Assembly: GCA_903813345.2 (NCBI GenBank)
Contig: CAIIXF020000011.1
Location: forward strand, 33,598,166 to 33,662,165
Origin: Owenia fusiformis
Lineage: Eukaryota; Annelida; Polychaeta; Sabellida; Oweniidae
Direction: 5' to 3'
DNA: 64,000 nucleotides
Notes under the pieces: generated by a model
Told to the model about the DNA's origin: nothing
Database searches by the model: none
What the model saw: only the letters and a program-made list of their open reading frames with translations
Part shown: positions 8,590-20,500 of the stretch, piece by piece
Numbering within the stretch: the stretch's first letter is position 1
How the letters are laid out: every line of letters begins with the position of its first letter
Position numbers and translations under genes: made by a program

Positions 8590-11500
8590 CTAAAAAATAA
8601 GCAAAAATACATTTATGATATTCTAGCCCAACCAAAATCTCTAGTGCCATCTATTTAATCATCTATGTGGTGTAGACATCTATTCTTAATCAAAAGTCTT
8701 ACATTTTCTAATCACTACAGCATTATAGCATTTTAGATATTCAATCAGAACACTTACATGGCAAATGCATCATTTTAACTATGAACTCATACATCAAAGA
8801 ATTCATATATTTTTCCACACATTTCACGAAACAAAATCTATTTTTCTATGATGTTACCTGTTCATTTCTGGTATTTGTGACTTTAATCTGAGATCTGGGC
8901 CTCCCCAGGGTGGCAACAAGATTCTCACTACATCTAGCCACCCTTACTGTTTGGCCTCCCTCACTGTGCACTTGTTTCTTACATATGGGGTAGCTGGAAC
9001 AAGCAAATAATGGAACAATCAAATACAGTAAAACCTGTCCGATGGAATACTTCTCTGTAGGGAAAACCTATGAACAAGGAATGCTTTTCAAAAGAACCGA
9101 ATATTTTTCCATTGACTTACATGTTAACGGACCCTCTCTGTAGGGAAAACCTGTGAACAGGGAACAAGGAACACTATTTTGGGGCAAATTATGAAAATTT
9201 ACCTGTGAACAAGGAATATGGAATATTGGTGACCCTGTATATTCCATTATTTTTCAGAGGTGTGAAAGTATTAAGCCAATATCTGATTCTAAAAAGCTTG
9301 GATTAATATGAATGAGATTAAGATAAGCCAATTGTAGCCAAGATGTAGCATCCCACCTACTGTTAATTACCCTGATATATTTTAAAACTAATACCAATCT
9401 GTTTGTTCAGTTGTGATAATCTAGGGACTGACACAATTGTTTTATGGAGATAACAGAAGTACATGTGTCATGTTGAGCCAAATCTATCAATAATTACATC
9501 AACTAGACATCATCAGACCCAGCAGCAGCAGCTAAAATCAACATAGGGAGAACGCTCCTTACCCTCAGCCATTGGAGGGAGGTGGGAGACCTTCATACAT
9601 CTTCCAAGATTTCAAAATAAGGTTCTTGCAACCAAGTATGGAGCCGGCATTGATATGATCAATTAATGTATGCCAATATAAATATGCTTATTCGGCAAGT
9701 TTGAGTTTGCTGAAAGTGCGGCCCCTCTCTATAGGGAAAACCTATGAACAAGGAAACTTTCTTCCAGTCCCAAGAGCATTCCTTGTTCGCAGGTTTTACT
9801 GTATAGGCAAGCTGGAACAATCAAGTTAATGAACAATCAAATATATGGTAGCTGGAACAAGAAAATAATGGAACAATCAAATATAGGCTAGCTGGAACAA
9901 TCAAGTTAATGAACAATCAAATATATGGTAGCTGGAACAAGAAAATAATGGAACAATCAAATATAGGCTAGCTGGAACAATCGAGTTAATGAACAATCAA
10001 ATACATGGTAGCTGGAACAAGCAAATAATGGAACAATCAAATATAGGCTAGCTGGAACAATCGAGTTAATGAACAATCAAATACATGGTAGCTGGAACAA
10101 GAAAATAATGGAACAATCAAATATAGGCTAGCTGGAACAATCGAGTTAATGAACAATCAAATACATGGTAGCTGGAACAAGCAAATAATGGAACAATCAA
10201 ATATAGGCTAGCTTGAACAATCAAGTTAATAAACAATCAAATGCATGGTAGCTGGAACAAGAAAATAATGGAACAATCAAATATATGGTAGCTGGAACAA
10301 TCAAATATGCAGTTGCTCAAACATCTAAGTAAAGGGACAATTAAATGTAAGTAGTTGGAACAATCAAATATGTGGTTTCTTGTATGTTCAAATATTATAA
10401 GAACAATCAAACATGAGGAGCTACATCTTCAAAACTTATGACATTGTCTATTTCCAAAAACTTCCCAAAAAAGTTGTTATGTGTACTTTATTTCAGAGAA
10501 TTGGTCTTGCAAGCACTTGAATCTCTTGATATGACCCTCATCACTTAATTATTTCTATATTTAGATATGGTAGCGGAATCAATTGGTGAATGATCTTGCG
10601 TTTTCATACTAAAGTTTGTTTTTGAGTTTTTTCTTATAGCTTTATGTATTTAAAGTTATTTAAGAGACAGGGCCCTTTTTCTAAAGCCCTTTTTAGAAAA
10701 ATAATTGAGATTACAGAGGATACCTGTTATTTCTGCTTTTTAACACAATTTTAATAGAAAATTCCAATTCCAAACTCCTTATCTCACTATAATTCACCAT
10801 TGGGGAATGGGAATTGAGCAACCAAACTTGGCACAAAGTTAGATCCTAAGATAAACTGTAATCTTAGGCTTTGATTTTTTGTGATATCTTATATTTGCCT
10901 AGCAACCACATAGCAACTGCCTAAAATAACATATTTTACAATATAAATCCACTTAATATATGCTAGGATGCTATAAGACCATTACAAAAAAGTATTCTTA
11001 TCTTAAAATACAACAATTTTAACATATACTGAAGTGACATCACCATGTTGCATAGCAACAACATGGCAACAGGTTACAATGCCCATTTTGACATTTGCAG
11101 ACCATATATCTATTATATGTTCACTGCTTTTGGATCTCTTCCACATTATTTCTTAACATATAGCAAATGTATTGATGCAGTTATGTCTGACCATTTTCCC
11201 TAGCAACGGCTTGAAATAAAGGCTAAATTTGCCTAGCAACGACCCAGCAACATCTTAAAATAGCAATGTTTCTCATAAGAATTTCACTATATATCCACTG
11301 TATGACTTAAAGAAAATCAATATATATGTCTTTAGTAATTTATAAAGCTTTATAGTTGCTCACTTAAAAATCTTTAGTCTCTTGTGTAAAGCATGATGGG
11401 ACATTTCTTGTCTTACATGTATCAAATTGCAATTCATGTTTCAGTTCTGATTCATCACATTGATACTTGATACATTTTCAGCATTGATACCCCTAAGATA

Positions 11501-14500
11501 ATACTCTATTTTGGTGAATTGCTTCAATTTCCTTTACAGGTGCATAGTTCGATGCAGTAGAATGCACCATGGCATTAGCAGTTCCCTTTGCAGTCACATT
11601 TGGTGCAGTCACATTTAATTATGCTATGGATGCATGGGCAATATTCTCCATCTGGGCACCCGGAATCCTGATGGGCTCCTTAACCATCCCAATAGACTTG
11701 GTGAAGGAAAAACTGGATCCACTATATACCACTGCCCCCATGTGCTTCTTGTCAAAAGGGCACATGTAAGATCATTACATAAGTTCCATTGCTTGAAAAC
11801 TGTCACCTTGCTATGATGGTAAAATCTAGATGTGGTATCAGTTCCAGTAAGGATGTGGAACATTGGCAGCGCACATGATCTTTGTGGTCCTAGTGCTCAA
11901 GTAAATTCATAAATTGGAATGTAGTGTTAGTTTTGAAAATGCTACATAGATCTCAATCTGTAGCTTAGAGGCACATGCTATTAGGCTATCACAACATTAC
12001 TGTCCACCGATCTTATCATAAATGTCCTGCAACCTTTTCCGACACCATGAGACACATCCAAAAACATATGTGTATCTGCCTCTTCATGGGAGCAGGGTCT
12101 ATTATGGCATAATTAGCAGGATTACTGATGCACTCTCCTTCAATGGTTGAGACAAAGACTCTATCGTCTGCCATAATATGTCTTGTAACAGTTGCTAGTA
12201 GTGCAAAGAACTCTATCTTGTTGTCATTGTTTCTGAGAAATCCTATCCTAACACCAAACTACCAAGCAATATTGGCAAGACTTTATTGAAAGATTGAGCT
12301 CTTTGCACAATTCCTACATCCTTCAGCATCTCAAGTGGTAAATGACTTGTATGTTTCAGCAAATCCCAGATAGGATTTTAAGCTTTTTACTAGTATAACC
12401 TTGACCTAACGCTTTAATCAGTAGTGTCTTGATTTAAAATCTATATACTAGTATTTTGAACACACCCTGTCGGGATACATAAACTCCATATACTGGGTTC
12501 AGTAGAATATTACTATCCAAATGTGGAAAATTTACAATGTCATGAAGCAGATACATATATGTTTTTGCATGTGTTTCATGGTGTCGGAAAAGGTTGCAGG
12601 ACATTTATGATAAGATCAGTGGACAGTAATGTTATTGTGATAGCCTTAGCCTGTGCCTCTGAGCTACAGATTGAGGTCTATGTAGCATTTTCAAAATGCA
12701 AAACGTATCGCTACATTCCAGTTCATGAGATTGCTAGAGCACTAGAACCACAAAGATCATGTGCGTTGCTTCCACGCCCATACTGGAACTGATACCATGT
12801 CTGGATTTTACCATCAGAGCAAGGTGACAGTTTTCAAGCAATGGAACTTATGTAATGATCTAACAGGTGTCCTTTTGACTCTAGTAGATCACCCATCAAC
12901 CGTAACAACAACAGAAGTTATGGGCACAATTGAGAGGTTCATTATCCTGGTTTACCAGCCTACAAACAGCGAGACAAATCTCAAAACCATGCGCAGGCAC
13001 ATGTTCACTCATGACAGATGGATCCCGGTAGAGTACCTCCAACCGGACCTCCAACAAGCGATGCAGCACTCTATCATGTCATGCTCCAAGGAGCACATGT
13101 ATGGGGGCAATGGCATATAGTGGATCCAGTTCTTCCTTCAACAAACCTATGGGGATGGTTTAGGAGCGCATCAGGATTGTGGGTACCCAGATGGACAATA
13201 CTGTCGCAAGCATCAGAGGCATGTAAAGTCATAATTAAATGTGGATGCACCAAATGTGACTGCAAAGGGAACTGCAAATCCCACGGTGCATTCTACTGCA
13301 CCGAAACTATGCAATTGCAAAGGAGATTGTAGCAATTAACCCAAATATAGTATAATCTTAGGGGTATTAATGCTGAAAATGTAACATGGATAAATATGAT
13401 GAATATTTTGTGTTTACTTTATCTCAGAACTGAAACATGAATTGCAGGACTTTTGCAATTTGATAAACATAAGACAAGAAATGTCCCATCATGCTTTACA
13501 CAAGAGACTACAGGTTTTTGAGTGTGCAGCAACAAAGCCTCATCAATTAAAAGACATACATATTACATAATAGTGAAAACATAGTGAGATTTTTATGAGA
13601 AACATTGCTATTTTAAGCTGTTGCTAGGTCATTGCTTGGCAAATTTAAGCATTATTTTAAGCCGTTGCTAGGAAGTTGTTAGGGAAAATGGTCAGGCATA
13701 ACTGCATCATTTATGCTTAAATACAATTTCTGTATGTTAAGAAATAATGTCGAAGGGATCCAAAAGCATACAAGTGAGCATATAATAGGAACATGGTGTG
13801 CAAATGTCAAAATGGGCATTGTAACCTGTTCACTTCTGTAAACATGTTTGAATTATTGTATTTTAGGATAAATAAACTTTTGTAATGGTTTATAGCATCC
13901 TAGCATATTAAGTGGATTTATATTGTAAAATGTGTTATTTTAGATGGTTGCTATGTGGTTGCTAGGCAAATGTATGATTTCACAAAAGATCAAACCCCTC
14001 AGATTAGAGCTTATCTTAGGGTCCAACTTTGTGCCAAGTTTGGTTGCTCAACTTCCATTCTCCATTGGTGAATTATAGTGAGATAAAGAGTTTGAAATTT
14101 GAATTTTCTGTTCACAATGTGTTAAAAAGCAGTAATAATGGGTATCCTCTGTAATCTCAATTATTTTTCTAAAATGGGCTTTAGAAAAAGGGCCCTGTCT
14201 CTAAAATGTCTTAAAATACATAGAACAATAAGAAAAAATTCCAAAACGAACTTTAGTATGAAAACGCAAGGTCCCTATGGGGGCCTTGCACCAATTGATT
14301 CCACTATGGTACATTACCTGGAAGTTGTTGTATCGAACACTAGATAACTACCAGGTACCATGGCAACAATTTTTATTGGGTTGCTAAGTGACCAATCACA
14401 TGACATCAAGGGGGTGTGTCCACTACTGAGTGACATGATTGGCTGATTACTGCTGATACTGTAGATTCTTATCATTCCTCCCTTCTCCGCAACTAGCAAC

Positions 14501-17500
14501 TAAATAGGACAAAATTAAATAATACTAAAATAAAGTGAAATACAAGGTGCTATAAAATATATAACCTGACAGAAACGGTGAACTATATTACAAAAGGTTG
14601 TCTTTTTAAGATTTTAGTGTTTCATGATCTTCTCAAAAGTGATACCATAAAAGCCTCATTTTAATGACAGTATATCACAAGACATTTACTTTTAAAGGAT
14701 CCTGTGGATGCCAAGCAACTGTCATTCCTGGGGCACCAAGAGGATATACTGCCATCTGGTGACCATCTTCTGTACTCCAGATTCGGCAAGTATAATCATC
14801 ACTGACACTCGCAACCTGAGAGCCTGTATCGGGCTCATAGCATACGCTGTTGATATAGTTCTCATGGCCTTCCAAGATCTGGAGGAATAAATATAAATCA
14901 ATCTTACATTTTTACTGGGCATTTACATTTTAATTACATTGAAATGAAAATTTAATTGTATCTCATTGGATGAGTATGATGTAGGGAAGTTTCATCCCAA
15001 TCCAATTTTTCTGAGATAAATAAGTTCTATTTTTGTACATTGTATATGTTCTATTCAACTAATGTTACACAATAGCTCCCGTACAAGTACAGTATACATA
15101 CCTTGACGCGGTCATCATCTTTTAAATCTGATGAAAATATTCTAAGCTTTTTATCTGACCCACCAGTACAGAACCTGCAAACAATATAGTACTCTAGTAG
15201 GTTGATTCAATATGGTTTACTAGTCCTTTTATAGATGGCAGCAGTGAGTTAGAAGGAATTATCCATTTACATGTATCTCCTACAACTGGTCAACAGAACA
15301 GAAAAAATTTTTAATGCCTTAAATGAATCTTATGAACAAATGAATTTGTTTTCTTTTGATTAATATCTGTGAATAAACTAAGGGCCATGAAGTATCAGAC
15401 AAATGATTGTTCGAATCCACATCTTATGTATTCAGCAACTTACTTTAGTGATCTGGGAAGGTCAGTTAATGAAGTCTGTGGGCTCCAAGCAAGGGCAGAA
15501 ACACGACATCCATGATGAAAGTCTCGAACACTTTCATGTTGAAGGTCACCATCTTCCTGCAACCATACAATAGTCATAATGTGAGCTAAGTCATATAAAT
15601 AGTCATGAGGTGAGTGTACATATTATTTGAATAGTCATCATGTGGGTATAGTCATATGAATAGATGTGAGAATCAATGCAGATGTCCTCATGCCAGTTGA
15701 AGTCCATAATGTGATTAATATGATAATGATGAGTGGCACATGAACATGAAATTAGTAACAAAGATGTAAGTTACAAGTCTCTATGTGAAGCCATTATGCT
15801 TATGTTGATTTATAGTCATAATGCATCAGTCAAGAATAACTTGATAGTACATGTAATTTGTGAGGCCACCAGTTCAATATACAGATATGCATGTACTACA
15901 ATACACCATCATAATAGATCCAACTGGAAAAAGTCGTTGAAGGTCAATCAAAGGTAAAATCTGAAATCTAGTCAGATTTGAACTTGAAGATGATTACGAA
16001 AAACAATTTGGTCAATTTGAAAAATACATTTTTAGACAAATGTTTACTTATTTGTTGCCATGGTAACAGATATTGGAAGAAATGTCTTGTAACTCATTTT
16101 TTTATATATAAGTCCACAGTAAAAATTTGAAGTCAGTCTAAACGGTACTTCTAAGTTATTGAAAGTCCAAAGAATTGGTTAGATGTGCCAAACATCAGCT
16201 GCCAAACACCCACCACCAAATGCAAACACCAACCACCAAATACCATCCATAAAAAAATACTATAACAATATGTCAACACTTGTGTGAGGACATAACAAAA
16301 TCAAGAATATCTTCTCCCTCAGCCTGGGCAAAATAAATGTACAAGAAATCAAGAATTATATTCTATATTTCTAGTTTTATTTGATGATATATTGACATAT
16401 ACATGTACTTATAATTTCACACTTCTCTCCACAGGTTCAAGAAATCTTTCGATCTGAGGTGGTCTTCCTTCTTTTAAATGTCAGTGAATAACCACTATGG
16501 CAAAATGTGTTTGTGTTTAACTTAACATTTCCATGTATTTTACCTTCAATACAGTGTATAAATTTTCAGATTTTCAGGTATGGATAAAGTCTTGCTTCAA
16601 GTCTTCGCAACCCCCCCCCCACTTCATAACCAAATGTTGCGGAGGGTCACAAGGGCTTGTAGCAAGACAAGTCTAAAAATATATTAATTACTAATGCCTC
16701 ACTCACATTTGATCTAAAGCAATGTAGACTTTCTATATCAATTTTGTGAAGCTACGGCTTGCATTAATGATTAACTCAATGATGTATACTTGATGTATTT
16801 GCAATATATCCCATTTACTACAAAAATACATGTTACATGACTTGTATTAATTCTGCCCCTACTATTTCTTCCCCTAGTTATAACCCCCCCGCCCCCCGAG
16901 TTCTAAAGCATTTTTAATTTTGCTTGTTTTTGCCAATTTAATTTCCTTAAATACAATATTTAAAGTTCATTTTGATGATATTAGTGAATATAGATCAAAA
17001 TATAAATGTATCACAATTACACATATATTTCAATATCTCTGGTCCCCATCTGGTTATTAGAAGCGAATCAGTCACATCAATCAATTTGATTGTTTAAACT
17101 AATTTTCAAACTAATTTTTCATAATAAAAATCCCTGAATAGTTTCATTTTTCCCTGAGCATAGTTCTGTCCAGATGTAACATTCTGACCACTCTAAAATG
17201 ATATATACGTTTGAAACACAAGTTCCACAAAAATTCCAGTTAAAAATAACATACAAGTTTGCAAATCAAATGGACCAATTAACCATATTCAGATTCTTCC
17301 TTATTCAAACCTTCACGTAAACCTTTCTCCGTTTTCCTTGGCACTAAATCATAATTCAAAAAGTGTGTCTTCTTCACGTGTTCCGCTAACTGTGACTCCA
17401 ATTTAAATGAATATTTACACGACCCACACTGGAAAAAGCTCTCCACTGAGTCATGTTTCCTCATGTGATTTTTCAGGTTGCTTTGATCAGTGTACTTTTT

Positions 17501-20500
17501 ACCACAAACTCTACAAAAAAATGGTTTCTCTCCGGTATGTGTCCGTTCATGCATTGTTAAGTTGCATTTTTGTGAAAAAGCTTTTTCGCAATACTGACAT
17601 TTGAATGGTTTTACCCCTGTGTGGATTACTTCATGTTTGGTTAAGTTGCATTTAAACTGGAACTTTCTATCACAGGTTTCACATTGAAAAGGTTTATGTC
17701 CAGTATGAATAAGTTCATGGCGAGTTAAATCTCCTTTTAAGATGTACCTGTTTTCACAATAGCTACATTTGAATGGTTTTTCTCCGGTGTGAATAAACGA
17801 ATGCTGTCTTAGGCTGTTTTTCATTGTGAAACCTTTATTGCATACTAAACATGTGAAAGGTTTATTTGGACTATGGACCCTTTGATGATTGGTCAACTTG
17901 TACTTATGTGTGAATGTCATCTCACAGGTATCACATTTGAATGGCTTCTCGCCACTATGCATAAGCAGATGTCGGGTAAGGTTGCTCTTATGCATGAAGC
18001 TCTTCTCACAGTGCAAACACTGATGGATTCTAGGGAGTGGTGTTTTTTCACCAGAGTGAGTACTTTCATGAAGTTTCAGACTGTGTTTCATAGTGAAGCC
18101 CTTATGGCATATTTCACATGTGAAAGGTCTATCTATACTGTGAACCCTAGCATGATTGGTCAACTTGTACTTATGCGTGAATGTCATCTCACAGGTATCG
18201 CATTTGAATGGCTTCTCCCCTGTATGCATGGATAGATGGCGGTTTAGGTTGCTCTTCTCTGTGAAACTTTTCTCACAGTATAAACATGGATGTATCCTTG
18301 CCTTTCGAGGGTTCCATTTACTAGCATTGGGTATCTTAGCTTCAGGAGTATTTGCTGAGGATACCATCTGTTCCTCTTCTACACTGTTATCAATATCAGC
18401 ATCAATTTCATCAATATCACCTTCTTCCTGAAGTTCTTGTTTTATGTCAATAACATGGTCATTATGGTCCATATCTGTATTAGCATTATACACATCCCAT
18501 GCTTCTTCATCTGCTTCTTGTTTAACATCATAAAGACCCATATCAGCTGCTGCAGTATGCTCCTCAATTCGATGAGGATGTTCATCTTTGGTTATTACAC
18601 CTGGATCATAATATGGATTCACAACATCATTTGACTCAAGTGTTACATCTGTTGGTTCATTCCTATTATCTGGTGATTCATTAACAACATCTGGTGGGTC
18701 ATTCCCAACACCTGGTGACTCATTCCAAATATCTGGTAACTCATTTTCGACATTTGGTGACCCACTCACATCATCAATTCCTTGTTGAATTCCCGGAGCA
18801 TATTGTTCTGCTTCTTGAAATGATGCATGGATTATTTGGTCAGGATGTGTTGTATCATTTGTCTGGAGCAAGTCAACTTCTTCACATCCTTGATGATTTA
18901 AACCCACGCCTTCATTAATTCCTAAGTCATCATTTTCACAGGTGGTACAATTTGAAGATTTTTCAAAATTTCCAACTGCATCACAATCTTCGGAGTCTGG
19001 CAATTTTGCTTGGTACATTGCTTTTTGATTGACACTTGGAGAACATTGATCAATTTCATGTGACTCATCGTAACTCATATTGTCTGAATTTGAGATATAT
19101 TAAGAGTGATCCAATATCAATTTTCAATTTCCTCAATTTTTGTTCTTTCTCATAACTTAGTTGCTGAACTCATGCTTCTAGTATTAAACAGCACCACATT
19201 CTCATTTCCAATTATTCATTTCTTATCCCGCAACATGAGTTTCCTGGAAATACAAAAAAAAAGGAAATGGATCAATTTTATTATCAATACTACTTGTAAG
19301 ATTGGAACAACTAAGGGCAACATCAGAAAACATAAGTCTCCTATTCAGGATAACCTAAAACCCAAAAGTATGAACCATGTCATCTTAGGCTGATCTTACA
19401 AGTTATATTTAATAATAAAATCCATACATTTATCTTTTGTGTAGATAGTATTTCCAGATAGTGGTCACATAATGATACTGTACTTAATTTGGCTACAGTT
19501 TAATTTGACAGATTGGCGGATTGAAGAAATTCGTCAAATTAAAAATCCGCCAATTTTCAGATCTATTTTGGGAAAGCCTCAGGGAATTTGTAATTTGCAA
19601 TTATTCCACTTGTGTAACTACAGTATTCCCATTTGGATGTCAGTGCTATACCAAGACTTACAGTATACAATTGTTGACCTCTCCACCGGCAAAATTGTAT
19701 ACCGAGACTGTTAACCGAGAAACTACTGTTGACAGAGACCGAAGGTCGAGGTCAACAGCAGTTTCAAGGTTTACAGTCGAGGTAAATGATTTTGACGGTT
19801 GACCGAATGGAGAGGTCTACAATTGTTTTGTTAGTCAGAAGAAACTAATAATACACATATAGACGACAATCATCAATCATGGCTTCATTCCACAATCTTT
19901 TCTCCGAACCACACCAGCAATGATTTTTTACGAAAATCTGAATACAGTGGTAGCTAAACTCTCTGTTTTCAGTACATCACTGCGTACTCACTAGTAAATT
20001 AATGTTAATTTCACATTTCTATTTGTATTTTTGCTGTACTTGTCGTCTAGTAAAGTCAAATATATCACTTTCATCAACGTTTACAAAATGTCCGTCTACC
20101 ATGTTTTTTCTGTAAACATTATGACGTCATATTCCCCATAATTCACAAGTGTAGTACAGTAACATACGCGGTCAATAATATGATATCCCATGATGCACAG
20201 GTGGGGTACAGGCAAAAATGTTGACCGTCAATTGACCAATCAGATACGAGTATTTACACTGAGGTACTAACAATAAGTATTATCACATGAATCTAAAATG
20301 CTTATTTCCAGATCAATGAAAAGTTGAGCTTAGGTCTTAGGTTACAATAGTGTCAGAAATGGGATTGCCCATGTGAATCAGTTACAATGGGACGTCGTCC
20401 TTCTGGGGGGATGGTGTAATGACCCTCGATAGTAAGTCATTACTACAGTCTCTGCTGCCCTAGGGGAAGATCACCTAATTCCGTCCACTTTTTGTATTTT

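Larger units (their letters stand above)
10573..14304. mobile_element. Large palindromic transposable element with 7-bp target duplication
   Basis: The left end reads GCGGAATCAATTGGTG and the right end CACCAATTGATTCCAC. Both are bordered by the direct repeat TATGGTA (10566-10572 and 14305-14311). Arms of over 1.5 kb are inverted copies: 10573-12100 pairs with 12530-14304, leaving a loop near 12100-12520. The right arm has an extra segment near 12880-13080 that is deleted in the left. The inner arms carry a degenerate gene, one copy per arm. The superfamily is not assigned; a 7-bp duplication would be unusual. Confidence 0.85.

Noticed and set aside
17873-18918. Several + strand frames opposite the zinc-finger gene
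   Set aside because: They are antisense shadows of the C2H2 coding sequence. Their internal similarity simply reflects the finger 1-3 / 4-6 duplication.
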